Below, in pieces: positions 27,613-36,544 of a stretch of 53,808 nucleotides of DNA. The position numbers and the translations under genes are program-made. Position 1 is the stretch's first letter; each line of letters begins with the position of its first letter. This DNA comes from Candidatus Afararchaeum irisae (lineage in GTDB: Archaea > Halobacteriota > Halobacteria > Halobacteriales > Afararchaeaceae): assembly GCA_034190545.1 (NCBI GenBank), contig JAXIOF010000027.1, positions 1 to 53,808 of the forward strand, written 5' to 3'. The notes under the pieces are model-generated. The model was not told the DNA's origin, did not search any database, and saw nothing but the letters and a program-made list of their open reading frames with translations.

Positions 27613-28035
27613 ATGGACGCCAAGCGACTCAGGAAGACAGCCAAAGTCCTAACCTACGCTACCCTCGTAGTCCCATGGGTCTACTACTCGTACGGGACAG
27701 GCTACGCCGTTGTCTTCTCGTTCTTCTCGACCAACTCCTTCCGGAAATTCACCGACATATATAGCTACACGTTCGAGTACACGCACGGTAGCTTCTCGTC
27801 AGGATTCCTCTTCTGGCACGTTTCACTCATCCTCGGAGTCGCGTCCGCAGTCTCGGTGTCGAGGCGGAGATACAGGATAGGTAGCGTACTCATGGTGCTC
27901 GGCGGCGTCTCTGTCTTCCGCTTTAGCCTCGCATTCGCCGACTCGGTCTCGTACGTCGTTCCCTTCGGATCAGTCTGGATGTTCGTGACTGGTGTTCTCC
28001 TTCGTCAGATCAGACGTACGAGTAAGCCGTCCTGA
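27613..28035 (+). CDS. Membrane protein after gyrA, possibly TIGR04206-like
   Basis: A 140-residue protein with four hydrophobic segments and a basic N-terminus (MDAKRLRK). It begins VVPWVYYSYGTGYAVVF, which reminds me of the haloarchaeal TIGR04206 membrane family, but I cannot confirm this. It lies 25 bases after gyrA on the same strand. Its last 26 bases overlap the convergent small gene at 28010-28237. Function unknown. Confidence 0.65.
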   Translation: MDAKRLRKTAKVLTYATLVVPWVYYSYGTGYAVVFSFFSTNSFRKFTDIYSYTFEYTHGSFSSGFLFWHVSLILGVASAVSVSRRRYRIGSVLMVLGGVSVFRFSLAFADSVSYVVPFGSVWMFVTGVLLRQIRRTSKPS

Positions 28036-28237
28036 CAGCCTGCCGGTACGCCGTCGAACTCTCGACGAGTGAGAGGGCTCTTCTGAGATACGGCTCCGCA
28101 GAAGCGAAGACTGCGACTGCTAAGAGAACCAGAGCGACGAAGAGTAGAGCTCCTAAGACGCCTAAGACTACCGACCTGAGAGCCCTCCTCAGATCTATAT
28201 CGATACTCGGTCTCAGGCGGTCTGTGTTGAGTGGCAT
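28010..28237 (-). CDS. Small single-helix membrane protein, unknown
   Basis: A 75-residue protein with a basic N-terminus (RLRPSIDIDLRRALR), one long hydrophobic stretch (about residues 23-47) and a polar end. Codon pattern and topology support coding, and no other gene explains the stretch. It overlaps the convergent membrane gene by 26 bases. No clear promoter is visible. No family recognised. Confidence 0.5.
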   Translation of the reverse strand: MPLNTDRLRPSIDIDLRRALRSVVLGVLGALLFVALVLLAVAVFASAEPYLRRALSLVESSTAYRQAVRTAYSYV

Positions 28238-28344
28238 AAGGAGAGTTACCGTCGGAGTCTCAAGTAACTATCTGTGACGTCTGTCATACGCATACGCACG
28301 GAGAAAGACAAATTTAAGTAGTATGTCAACACTCATCACGCAGT

Positions 28345-28785
28345 ATGGGACTTGTAGTAGCACAGGCACAGATGCTTCCGGTGGGAGCCAACACACTCAA
28401 GATAGCACTCCTGGTTCTGGCTCTTCTCTCGACGGTGACGGGACTCTTTAGTTACAAGAGGATAGAGAGCGAGTACGAGGACTCAGGAGACGTGTCGCGC
28501 CAGCCCGTACATATACTCTTCAACATCCTTACGGTCGTGGGAGGTGTACTTCTGATAGTCAACCAGCCGTCGACCGACGCGGGCTGGATATTCACGATGT
28601 TCGCGACATCGGCTTTCGTGAGCGGCATATTCACATACAGGTCGATGCAGATACAGATGGACAGAGGAGACGACAAGATAGACAAGCCGAGTATGCATCT
28701 CGCGGCGGGTCTTTTCCTCGTGATGTACGCCGCGTACATGTCGCTCTGGCACATGGCGGGAATAGGCGGTCTATTCTTCGCTTAG
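28345..28785 (+). CDS. Four-helix membrane protein, unknown
   Basis: A 146-residue protein with four hydrophobic helices separated by charged loops (YKRIESEYED and DRGDDKIDK). The last two helices contain MHLAAGLFL and SLWHMAGIGG; the histidines could bind metal or heme, which is speculation. ATTTAAGTAG lies about 28 bases before the ATG, so the transcript is leaderless. No family recognised. Confidence 0.65.
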   Translation: MGLVVAQAQMLPVGANTLKIALLVLALLSTVTGLFSYKRIESEYEDSGDVSRQPVHILFNILTVVGGVLLIVNQPSTDAGWIFTMFATSAFVSGIFTYRSMQIQMDRGDDKIDKPSMHLAAGLFLVMYAAYMSLWHMAGIGGLFFA

Positions 28786-28833
28786 GACTAGCGCCGCGTT
28801 GTTTTAATAAGCTGTACCGAGTAGTATGAGGGG

Positions 28834-29736
28834 ATGTCAGAACCAGAGTCAGGGTCAGGGTCAGGGTCAGAGTCAGAATACAGGGTCGAGAAGAAGTCGG
28901 AGCTGGGTCTGAGAGAAGTCGTACGTCTCCGTCCACATCTTCTCGGAGGCTCCGCCTACATCAGATGGGACACTAAGGCAGACTCAGGTCAGCGGGCGAG
29001 CCTCGACTTCGACAGGCGACACGTGGTACTGCGTGAGCCCGTCTCAGTTCTCGGACACAGTGATGTCGTTAGGTTCGAGATAGACGAAAAGACGGCATCA
29101 CAGCTCAGGGAAGATATCGAGTCACTGCGTGACGAAGCCGAGGAAGACAGAGACGGAGACTTAGATGGGCTACAGTTCGAGGTCGCCAGACACGACTACA
29201 CAGTCGACGGGGTCGTGACTCGGAAGAAGGTGCTGGAGCCACTCGACGTCCCCGAGACAGACGACGAACACGAGAGGATAGAGGTGATACGTGAGGTAGT
29301 CGGCTGTCACGGCGATCCGTGTAACACTCCCAACTGCTTCTTAGACGCCGAGGTGGGTGAGGTTCTCAGCCTCGACGAGGTCTGGGATGCCTTCGAGAAA
29401 GAGTATCCTGACGAGATAAAGAGGGCGAGACGGAGAATCGAAAGGGAGAGAAGACGTGAGGAGAGACGCCGTCTGAGAGAGTCGATGTCGATGGAGGTCG
29501 AGGAGAAGGGAGACAGAGGCGAGGGTGACGAACACTCGTTCTATGCTGTCATAGAGGTCACTGACAGAGAGACGGGTGAGGAAGGCAGGTTCGAGGCTGT
29601 AAACACCGTGGACATCGGCTACTCAGTCGAGTCCCTCGACGACGTCTCCGACGAGTTCGAGGAGAAAGCGACCGATTACATAGAGGAGTTCTCGCCGGTT
29701 CCGACCCATTTCCGTATGTCACAGGGGGAGTCGTAG
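28834..29736 (+). CDS. Unknown protein with a Cys/His cluster and a basic coiled coil
   Basis: A 300-residue soluble protein. It starts with a Ser-Gly-Glu low-complexity stretch (SGSGSGSES) from six tandem hexamers. The middle carries a compact metal-site candidate, CHGDPCNTPNC (about residues 168-178). It is followed by a strongly charged helix rich in RRERRREERRR (about 203-220), then a domain opening FYAVIEVTDRETGEEGRF. I do not recognise the family. TTTAATAAGC lies about 28 bases before the ATG. It may bind nucleic acid, by inference from the charged helix and cysteines. Confidence 0.6.
   Translation: MSEPESGSGSGSESEYRVEKKSELGLREVVRLRPHLLGGSAYIRWDTKADSGQRASLDFDRRHVVLREPVSVLGHSDVVRFEIDEKTASQLREDIESLRDEAEEDRDGDLDGLQFEVARHDYTVDGVVTRKKVLEPLDVPETDDEHERIEVIREVVGCHGDPCNTPNCFLDAEVGEVLSLDEVWDAFEKEYPDEIKRARRRIERERRREERRRLRESMSMEVEEKGDRGEGDEHSFYAVIEVTDRETGEEGRFEAVNTVDIGYSVESLDDVSDEFEEKATDYIEEFSPVPTHFRMSQGES
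28844..28879 (+). repeat. Six tandem hexamers (CAGRGT type) inside a coding start
   Basis: CAGAGT, CAGGGT three times, CAGAGT, CAGAAT run head to tail and encode alternating Ser and Gly/Glu near the N-terminus of the protein at 28834. It looks like a replication-slippage microsatellite. Confidence 0.8.
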
Positions 29737-29777
29737 ACGAAAGAAACAGTTAAACTAGTCCCAGACGTAGTCGGGGT

Positions 29778-30485
29778 ATGGAAGTGATTCCCGCCGTAGA
29801 CATGAAAGACGGAGACTGTGTCCAGCTTGTTCAGGGCGAGGAGGGAACCGGGAAGACCTACGGCGACCCGGTCGAGGCGGCTCAGACCTGGGTCGACGCC
29901 GGAGCCGAGACGCTCCACATAGTCGATCTCGACGGTGCGATACACGGCGAGAGGAAGAACTCCGAGGAGGTCGGGCGTATAATAGACGAGACCTCGGTCG
30001 GTGTACAGGTGGGAGGGGGTATAAGATCCGTAGAAGACGCTAGGTCGTTCTTCGACGCGGGTGCCGACCGCGTCATAATGGGAACCGCCGCGGTCGAGAA
30101 CCCCGAGATAGTCGAGGAGGTCAGTGAGTACGGCGATACGATGGTCTCTCTCGACTCAAAGGGAGACGAGGTCGTAGTCGAGGGCTGGAAGGAGGGATCG
30201 GGTCTGAGTCCCGTCGAACTCGCGTCGAAGTTCGAGGAGATCGGCGCCGAGTCTATACTCTATACCGACGTCGACAGGGAGGGTCTCTTAGATGGCGTCG
30301 AGACATCCACAGTGTCGCAGATCGTCGAGGAGGTATCTATACGCGTCGTGGCGAGTGGAGGGGTTTCGAGCCTCGAAGACATTGAGGCACTCAGAGACAC
30401 AGGTGCCGACGGAGTCGTGGTAGGTACTGCACTCTACGAGCGACGTATGAGTCTTCAGGACGCAAAGGAGGCAGCGAGAGTATGA
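29778..30485 (+). CDS. hisA: ProFAR isomerase (HisA)
   Basis: A 235-residue TIM barrel. MEVIPAVDMKDGDCVQL is the classic HisA start, with the first catalytic Asp in AVDMKDG, GGGIRSVEDA at the middle phosphate site, YTDVDREGLLDG, and ASGGVSSLEDI at the second phosphate site. It isomerises ProFAR to PRFAR in histidine synthesis. GTTAAACTA is about 26 bases upstream. The stop overlaps hisB by four bases (ATGA). Confidence 0.95.
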   Translation: MEVIPAVDMKDGDCVQLVQGEEGTGKTYGDPVEAAQTWVDAGAETLHIVDLDGAIHGERKNSEEVGRIIDETSVGVQVGGGIRSVEDARSFFDAGADRVIMGTAAVENPEIVEEVSEYGDTMVSLDSKGDEVVVEGWKEGSGLSPVELASKFEEIGAESILYTDVDREGLLDGVETSTVSQIVEEVSIRVVASGGVSSLEDIEALRDTGADGVVVGTALYERRMSLQDAKEAARV

Positions 30486-31102
30486 ACCCAAGCAATCAAA
30501 CTGAGACTGAGACTCCCAGAGCCGGAAGCTTCGAGAGACAGACGAGCGAGACTTCAGTCGAGGTCAAGATAGACATCGACGGAGCCGGTGACTCCGAGAT
30601 CGACACGGGCGTGGAGTTCTTCGACCACATGCTCGAAGGCTTCTCTAAACACGGTCTCTTCGACCTCAGGGTCGAGGCGGACGGCGACCTCGAAACGGGC
30701 GACCACCACACAGTCGAGGACGTAGGTATCTGTATCGGAGAGGCTTTGGACAACGCTCTCGGCGACAAGACAGGTATCAGAAGGTTCGGAGACGCGAGAG
30801 CACCCTTGGACGAGGCTGTCTCGTCTGTCGTCGTCGACATCAGCGGACGTCCCTACTTCGCCGAGGACGTCTCCGACGACTTCGACCGCGAGAGGATAGC
30901 CGACATGTCTACTCAGATGGTGACACATTTCTTCAGGTCGCTCGCGTCGAACGCGGATCTGACACTCCACGTAGAAGCCGAAGGCGACAACGACCACCAC
31001 ATAGCCGAGTCACTCTTCAAGGCTTTCGGGCTCGCCTTAGACGAGGCTACACGTATAGACGAGAGGAAGAAAGGAGTTCCGAGTACTAAGGGAGAGCTCT
31101 AA
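30482..31102 (+). CDS. hisB: Imidazoleglycerol-phosphate dehydratase
   Basis: A 206-residue HisB. Metal-binding repeats are seen as [34 protein letters not shown], and [17 protein letters not shown] with [19 protein letters not shown]. It removes water from imidazoleglycerol phosphate. It is slightly longer than usual owing to a polar N-terminus of about 18 residues. It is co-translated with hisA, and its stop overlaps the convergent rpl40e by four bases. Confidence 0.95.
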   Translation: MNPSNQTETETPRAGSFERQTSETSVEVKIDIDGAGDSEIDTGVEFFDHMLEGFSKHGLFDLRVEADGDLETGDHHTVEDVGICIGEALDNALGDKTGIRRFGDARAPLDEAVSSVVVDISGRPYFAEDVSDDFDRERIADMSTQMVTHFFRSLASNADLTLHVEAEGDNDHHIAESLFKAFGLALDEATRIDERKKGVPSTKGEL

Positions 31103-31251
31103 GCCGACGTGTTTCTCTGCTTGTTCTTCGGACGTAGCTTCTTGTAGCCACACTTTCTGCACTGTTCGGCACCCTGTGGGTTGCGAGCGTCACATCTCAT
31201 GCATATGTCGACGTCGAGAAGACGTCTCTCTGCTTCGGGAAAGTCAGCCAT
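31099..31251 (-). CDS. rpl40e: 50S ribosomal protein L40e
   Basis: A 50-residue zinc-ribbon ribosomal protein, below usual gene-finding length. [20 protein letters not shown], then [21 protein letters not shown]: four cysteines (17, 20, 31, 34) bind zinc. It lies 30 bases downstream of tsr3 on the same strand, a common archaeal pairing, and probably shares its transcript. Confidence 0.92.
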   Translation of the reverse strand: MADFPEAERRLLDVDICMRCDARNPQGAEQCRKCGYKKLRPKNKQRNTSA

Positions 31252-31281
31252 ACCTCGTATTTCGAGGCGCGGAAGTTAACC

Positions 31282-31791
31282 TTAACGTTTCGCATTAAGG
31301 TACTCGTCCTGAACCTCGACGACCTCAGAGCTGTCTTCACAGTCGGAGTATCTTTCGAGAGGCTCACGGTTGAGACTCAGAAAGGTCTCTCCCCACGAGA
31401 AGTTCGAGAGTATCTGACGTGCCTCGTCGTCGTAGCCGAGTATATATAAAGCCGCAGCCACAGCCTCTGCGGTGTTGAGACGGAACGGCTTGCCGTAGTT
31501 GATGGGGTTCGCAGCGACGAGAAACGGCAGACTCCTCGACTCGTGTCTCGTGTTTCTCTCGAATATCTCCTCGGCTGACTCCCACGACGCGTCGACTGCG
31601 ACGACGGGTTTTGAGTCAGTCGGGGATAGGGCTGTCTCGGAGTAAGGATCGAGTAGAGTCCCTGTCGGTGTCTCCTCGAAGTTAGGGTGCAGAGTCACCT
31701 GTCGTTCCTTTTCGAGACGTCTCGCAGTACATTTCTTGGGGTCGTCGTCGCCCTCGTAGTAGATATCTACTCCTTTGAGAGTCGGGTTCAC
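31282..31791 (-). CDS. tsr3: rRNA aminocarboxypropyltransferase Tsr3 (DUF367)
   Basis: A 169-residue protein with the Tsr3 patterns VDASWESAEEIF, LPFLVAANPINYGKPFRL, NTAEAVAAALYILGY and FSWGETFLSLNREPLERY. Tsr3 transfers the aminocarboxypropyl group of SAM to a methylated pseudouridine in small-subunit rRNA, a late ribosome maturation step. It starts with GTG; ACGTATATGG about 30 bases upstream is the likely TATA box. It precedes rpl40e in the same unit. Confidence 0.9.
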   Translation of the reverse strand: MNPTLKGVDIYYEGDDDPKKCTARRLEKERQVTLHPNFEETPTGTLLDPYSETALSPTDSKPVVAVDASWESAEEIFERNTRHESRSLPFLVAANPINYGKPFRLNTAEAVAAALYILGYDDEARQILSNFSWGETFLSLNREPLERYSDCEDSSEVVEVQDEYLNAKR

Positions 31792-31916
31792 TGGCTGAAT
31801 GTAGAGATCCGAGAACCATATACGTACCGCGTCTTGGATTATTATCTATAATGATGGTCTTAAACTAAGTAAAGGCAGCCAGTACAGACTTATATGTCGA
31901 AGCCATAGACCCGGCT

Positions 31917-33497
31917 ATGAAGGCTTCAGATCTACTTGTGGAATGTCTTGAGGTCGAGGGCATAGAACACGTCTTCGGTCTCCCGGGGGAAGAGACCGAG
32001 GATCTACTCTTCTCTCTACGTGACTCCGACATAGAGTTCATACCCGTCCGCCACGAACAGGGTGCTGCGTTCATGGCAGACGTACACGGACGTCTCACGG
32101 GAGACGCGGGCGTCTGTCTATCGACACTTGGACCCGGAGCTACCAACCTTATAACGGGAGTCGCCGATGCACAGCTCGACAAGAGTCCCACGGTTGCTAT
32201 AACGAGTCAGGCGGGAAGGGAACGTCTCCACAAGGAGAGCCACCAGGCACTCGACATAGTCGAGATGTTCGAACCCGTCACGAAATGGAACGCACAGATC
32301 AACGACCCATCTATCATAAACGAGTCTGTGAGGAAGGCTTTCAAGCTCGCCGAGTTCGAGAAGCCGGGCGCGACACATATAGAGTTCCCAGAGGACGTCG
32401 CAGACGAGAAGGTCGGGGAGCGTCCGATGGAGCCGAGACAGCGTGTGAGACGTCCCGATCCCGACATGGCTTCAGTAGAGAGAGCCAAGAACCTCCTCGA
32501 AGACGCTGAAAGACCTCTCATAATCGCGGGAAACGGTGCTGTCAGAACCGACGCCTCCGAACGTCTCAGGACTCTCGTTGACACGACGTGTATTCCGGTC
32601 GCTGCGACCTACATGGGAAAGGGTGCGGTCTCAGACAGAAACTCGTGTTCACTCTTCACACTCGACTCGGGAGACCACGAGGAGGCTTCCGACGCCATAG
32701 CCAAGTCGGACGTCCTGATCACGGTCGGATTCGACATAGCCGAACACGACCCGGGAGACTGGAAGATAGACGACGACACCTCGATTATACATATAGACTA
32801 CGAGCCCGCCGAGGTATACGACGCCTACAACCCCGACGTCGAGATAGTCTCCGACATATCGGCGGCTATACGTGAGCTCCTCAACATGAACCTCGGCGAG
32901 TTCGACACCCAATGGTACGCCGACCTGCGCGACCACCTTCTGTCGGACGTCATGAAACAGCCCGCCGAGAGGCACGACTTGACGGTCAGAGGCGTCTTAC
33001 CCGTACTCAGAGAGATAATGGACGACGACGACGTTCTGATCTCCGACGTCGGGAGCCACAAGATGGAGATAGCACAGAACTACCCGACCTACGAGCCCAA
33101 CACGTGTATAATCTCGAACGGTCTCGCGAGCATGGGTATAGCCGTCCCGGGAGGGATCGCCGCCGACTTGGCTGTCGAATCGAACGTCGTCGCCGCGACG
33201 GGAGACGGAGGCTTCCTCATGAACTCCGCCGAGCTTGAGACCGCACAGCGTCTCGGCTGTTCGTACACAGTACTCCTGTTCAACGACAATGACTACGGTC
33301 TGATCTCCGAGAAACAGAACCGACACAGGGGCGAGGACTTCGGGACACGTATCGGAAACCCCGACTTCGTCGAGTACGCCGAGAGCTTCGGGATAGAAGC
33401 CTACCGACCCGAGAGATGGGACGACGTCGAGCCGATGATTCAGGAAGCCGTCGAGTCGGACGAGATGTCACTCGTAGAGATCAGACTCGAAGACTGA
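31917..33497 (+). CDS. Thiamine-diphosphate enzyme, acetolactate synthase-like (AlsS/IlvB type)
   Basis: A 526-residue ThDP enzyme. The N-terminal PYR domain shows EHVFGLPGEETEDL with the activating glutamate in RHEQGAAFMAD, then STLGPGATNLITGVADA. The C-terminal ThDP motif is GDGGFLMNSAELETA with NDNDYGLI. The pattern is close to catabolic acetolactate synthase (AlsS), with no regulatory-subunit gene nearby; the reaction would join two pyruvates. A related decarboxylase or synthase cannot be excluded. ACTTATATG lies about 25 bases upstream. Confidence 0.82.
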   Translation: MKASDLLVECLEVEGIEHVFGLPGEETEDLLFSLRDSDIEFIPVRHEQGAAFMADVHGRLTGDAGVCLSTLGPGATNLITGVADAQLDKSPTVAITSQAGRERLHKESHQALDIVEMFEPVTKWNAQINDPSIINESVRKAFKLAEFEKPGATHIEFPEDVADEKVGERPMEPRQRVRRPDPDMASVERAKNLLEDAERPLIIAGNGAVRTDASERLRTLVDTTCIPVAATYMGKGAVSDRNSCSLFTLDSGDHEEASDAIAKSDVLITVGFDIAEHDPGDWKIDDDTSIIHIDYEPAEVYDAYNPDVEIVSDISAAIRELLNMNLGEFDTQWYADLRDHLLSDVMKQPAERHDLTVRGVLPVLREIMDDDDVLISDVGSHKMEIAQNYPTYEPNTCIISNGLASMGIAVPGGIAADLAVESNVVAATGDGGFLMNSAELETAQRLGCSYTVLLFNDNDYGLISEKQNRHRGEDFGTRIGNPDFVEYAESFGIEAYRPERWDDVEPMIQEAVESDEMSLVEIRLED

Positions 33498-33499
33498 GA

Positions 33500-35149
33500 A
33501 TGGAGTTCAGAGAGTTCGCCGAGAAAGCCGAGAAGGTAGAGGAGCTGTCGGGCGACTACGACAAGACAGACGAGGTCGCGCGTCTCTTCGACGAATCTGA
33601 GACCGACTGTGACCTCGAAATCTCTGCGCGTTTCATACAGGGAAGAGTCTTCGCGTCTTGGGACGACACCAAGCTCGATGTCGGCAGGTCGCTCCTCTAC
33701 GACAGTCTGAGCCTCGCCACAGGCGTCACCGCCGATGAGGTCGAGGAGAAGGTTAAGGATATGGGAGACGTGGGTCTCGCAGCCGAGAGCTTCGACTACG
33801 GCGGACAGATGACACTCGGCACCACGGATCTGACTCTTGAGTACGTCCACAGACGTCTTAGTGACCTCGCCGAAGCCTCGGGTGGAGGGAGCCAGAAGAA
33901 GAAGGTACGTACACTTTCCGACCTCTTCAACGACGCGACCCCGAAGGAGGCGAAGTACATAGCACGTCTCGTAGCGGGAGAGATGAGAGTCGGTGTCTCA
34001 GAAGGTACCGTGAGGGACGCCGTAGCCGAGGCTTTCGATGTGGACGTCGACGAGGTCGAGAGAGGTCTGATGGTCACTAATGACGCCGGTGAGGTCGCAG
34101 TACGCGCGAGGGATGGAGAACTATCGGGTCTTAGGATGGAGGTGGGTAGACCCGTCAAGCCGATGCTCGCACAGGCGGGGAGCGTCGAAGACCTCATCGA
34201 GGAGGCGGGTGAGGTAGCCGTAGAGACGAAGTACGACGGCGCAAGACTCCAGATACACAGAAACAGAGACACGAAAGACGCCGAGTACAAGTACGGTTAC
34301 AGTCTCTTCTCACGTAAACTGGAGGACGTTACTGAGTCGCTTCCCGATGTCGTCGAGATACTCGAAGAAAGCATACAGGTCGACGAGAGTCTAATACTCG
34401 ACTCGGAGGTAGTCGCAGTCGAGGACGGCGAGCCACTCGCATTTCAGGAGGTTCTGAGGAGGTTCAGAAGGAAGTACGACGTAGACAGGATGACCGACGA
34501 GGTCGAGCTACAGGTCAACGTCTTCGACATACTCTACAGGGAAAACCAAGGTGAGCTAATAGATCTTCCACTGAGACAGAGATACAGCCACCTCGACGAA
34601 GTCGTCCCATGCAACTCCGCCGACCACACGGTGACCGACGACCTCGAAGAGGTCAGACGTGTCGAGAAGAAAGCACTCGACGACGGACAGGAAGGCATAA
34701 TGGTCAAAAAGCCCGGCAGCACCTACTCGCCTGGGAAGAGAGGCAAGGACTGGATAAAGGTAAAGCCAGAGCCCGAGACTCTCGATCTCATAGTCGTCGG
34801 GGGAGAGTGGGGTGAGGGGAGACGAGCCGACGAGATAGGTAGCTATCTACTCGCCGCTAAGGACGGATCGGATCTCAGAACCGTCGGCAAGGTCGCTACG
34901 GGTCTCACAGACGCCGACCTCGGACGTCTCACACAGAGGTTCGAGCCTCTCATAATCCACGAGAACGGAAAGGAGATAGAGTTCAGACCCGAGGTCGTCT
35001 TCGAGGTCGGATACGAGGAGATACAGACGTCTCCGAAGTACACGAGCGGCTACGCTCTGAGGTTCCCGAGGTTCCTGGGTGTCAGAGAGGACAAATCCGT
35101 CGACGACGCCGACACGGTCGAGAGGATAGAACGCCTGAGGGAGAACTGA
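33500..35149 (+). CDS. lig: ATP-dependent DNA ligase
   Basis: A 549-residue archaeal DNA ligase I type. The N-terminal DNA-binding domain contains EAKYIARLVAGEMRVGVSEG. The adenylation lysine is in ETKYDGARLQIH. Further motifs are LDSEVVAV, EGIMVKKPGSTYSPGKRG and DWIKVKPE, with the OB-fold at the C-terminus (RFPRFLGVREDKSVDDAD). It joins Okazaki fragments and seals repair nicks. I chose the ATG at 33500, just past the previous stop; an upstream start would add a basic, unrelated stretch overlapping that gene. Confidence 0.95.
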   Translation: MEFREFAEKAEKVEELSGDYDKTDEVARLFDESETDCDLEISARFIQGRVFASWDDTKLDVGRSLLYDSLSLATGVTADEVEEKVKDMGDVGLAAESFDYGGQMTLGTTDLTLEYVHRRLSDLAEASGGGSQKKKVRTLSDLFNDATPKEAKYIARLVAGEMRVGVSEGTVRDAVAEAFDVDVDEVERGLMVTNDAGEVAVRARDGELSGLRMEVGRPVKPMLAQAGSVEDLIEEAGEVAVETKYDGARLQIHRNRDTKDAEYKYGYSLFSRKLEDVTESLPDVVEILEESIQVDESLILDSEVVAVEDGEPLAFQEVLRRFRRKYDVDRMTDEVELQVNVFDILYRENQGELIDLPLRQRYSHLDEVVPCNSADHTVTDDLEEVRRVEKKALDDGQEGIMVKKPGSTYSPGKRGKDWIKVKPEPETLDLIVVGGEWGEGRRADEIGSYLLAAKDGSDLRTVGKVATGLTDADLGRLTQRFEPLIIHENGKEIEFRPEVVFEVGYEEIQTSPKYTSGYALRFPRFLGVREDKSVDDADTVERIERLREN

Positions 35150-35172
35150 TTCCCTCACCCAGCACTCCGTCT

Positions 35173-35427
35173 TCAGTCTTGGCTCGTGGCGTTCGCATCG
35201 ACGTACGCCGCTACGAAGACTGAGACGACTGCGGCGAATCCAAGGTACAGCGTCAGGGTTCCTCCCACAGAGCCCCATATTAGGAAGAAGACTGCGGCGG
35301 GGAGTGACTTCAGGAATGACGAAAGTACGAGACACGAGTTCCCTCTGACACAGTTCAGACCCGCGGTTCCGACTCCCGCGACTATCGGAAGGAGAGTCCC
35401 TGTGAGTCCTACGGCTAAGGATACCAT
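35173..35427 (-). CDS. Small membrane protein, unknown
   Basis: An 84-residue protein with two or three hydrophobic segments and two cysteines in GLNCVRGNSCLVL that could form a disulfide. The ATG at 35427 is chosen because ACTTATATG (minus strand, about 35450-35458) lies 27 bases before it; an ATG at 35454 would sit inside that TATA box. No family recognised. It is convergent with the ligase gene, 23 bases apart. Confidence 0.6.
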   Translation of the reverse strand: MVSLAVGLTGTLLPIVAGVGTAGLNCVRGNSCLVLSSFLKSLPAAVFFLIWGSVGGTLTLYLGFAAVVSVFVAAYVDANATSQD

Positions 35428-35492
35428 TCTGTTCTGTCTACGCGGAGGGGACATATAAGTCCGGAGATATGAACTCCACAGATTTGATTATG

Positions 35493-36455
35493 TTAGGAGA
35501 GTACACCGACTGCTTCAGGCAACGGTGTACCGAGAGCCAAGACTCCGACGACGAATCCCGCAATCGTCCCTCCGTTGAGCAAGGGGAGTCCTGCGTGGGG
35601 CTTCCCCTTCGAGACGAGGTACATCAGCGCGGCGAAGCCGACGAAAGATCCCACGATTCCTCCGAGTGCGGGATAGTTGAGAGCTATCGGAAGACCGAGG
35701 TCGCCGCCGAGGAAATGGGCACTACTCGCTATCAGAACCGAGGGGATGACGGCGTCTCCGAGACCCATGAAGAAGGCATCCCTGTCGTCTTGGCTCGTCT
35801 CGTCGTCTTCGTCTCCGTCTCCGCCTGTCCCTGTTCCCGTTGGGTCTCCCTGCTTTGACGCCTCTATGAAAGAGTAGCCGGGCTTAGTTGGGACTATGAA
35901 GAGTATCGGAAGACGCATCTCGCTGACACCCTCGGCGAGCGCGAGCATGTGTTTCGTTCTGTAGACTGCTATCGCGTCGTAGACTGCAAGGAGGACGAGA
36001 AGAACCAGGGACGGGAGTACTCCGAAGCTGATTCCGAAGAGCCCTCCTCCCGCGCCACCCATCAGAACCGCGGCGGAGTCTATGACGTACCACTCGGGGT
36101 AGAGATAGAGGAGAACTGCGACCCCCGCGCCTCCGAGTAGGGCGAACGGAAGGGGGAGTAAGACGCTGAGGGCGTAGTAAGACAGACTTCCCGCGCTGAG
36201 TAGGATGACACCTCTCAGAACCCAGTCCATGCCGTACTTCATGACAGCCAGCATGACTCCGGTGAAGACGAGTATGAATGCGATGTAGACTACCGAGTTG
36301 ATGGGATTACTCGGGTTCTGAGTAGCCTGCATTCCGGCTGCGTCGAAACGTGGCACGAGGGCGAGAGACAGTACTTCGACGCCGAGCATTAGGGCACCCA
36401 TCGAGACGTAAGGAAGGACTCCTCGTAGACGTAGACGTAGATGTCGGCGTGGCAT
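35493..36455 (-). CDS. Presenilin-like intramembrane aspartyl protease (A22 family)
   Basis: A 320-residue protein with about nine membrane helices. The two catalytic aspartates are in VYDAIAVY (YD) and FMGLGDAVIPS (GLGD); the third signature is HAGLPLLNGG, corresponding to the PAL region. Archaeal presenilin homologues (PSH) cleave membrane-spanning segments. A loop between the two aspartates is low complexity (TGTGTGGDGDEDDE). The ATG at 36455 is favoured over an upstream start in a basic, repeat-rich stretch; CATATG lies about 25 bases upstream. Confidence 0.9.
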   Translation of the reverse strand: MPRRHLRLRLRGVLPYVSMGALMLGVEVLSLALVPRFDAAGMQATQNPSNPINSVVYIAFILVFTGVMLAVMKYGMDWVLRGVILLSAGSLSYYALSVLLPLPFALLGGAGVAVLLYLYPEWYVIDSAAVLMGGAGGGLFGISFGVLPSLVLLVLLAVYDAIAVYRTKHMLALAEGVSEMRLPILFIVPTKPGYSFIEASKQGDPTGTGTGGDGDEDDETSQDDRDAFFMGLGDAVIPSVLIASSAHFLGGDLGLPIALNYPALGGIVGSFVGFAALMYLVSKGKPHAGLPLLNGGTIAGFVVGVLALGTPLPEAVGVLS

Positions 36456-36544
36456 TAGAGGAAGATACCGTCTCGGACATATGGTTCTTCTCCTTTCCCC
36501 TTTCTCACCGCAACTCTTTTGCTCGGAATCCACGTCTCGCCCGT

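Noticed and set aside
28844-28879. Tandem repeats as a possible CRISPR array
   Set aside because: The units are six bases without spacers and lie in frame inside a gene, so this is a microsatellite.
33416-33499. N-terminal extension of the DNA ligase
   Set aside because: It would overlap the acetolactate synthase-like gene by 82 bases with an Arg-rich stretch unlike any ligase N-terminus.
35469-35858. Plus-strand open frame of 129 codons opposite the presenilin-like gene
   Set aside because: The minus-strand protein has the two catalytic motifs and membrane helices; the plus frame has no recognisable feature.
36350-36544. N-terminal extension of fen from an upstream start
   Set aside because: MGADIGSL is the invariant FEN1 start; the extension is low-complexity and overlaps the divergent presenilin-like gene and promoter.
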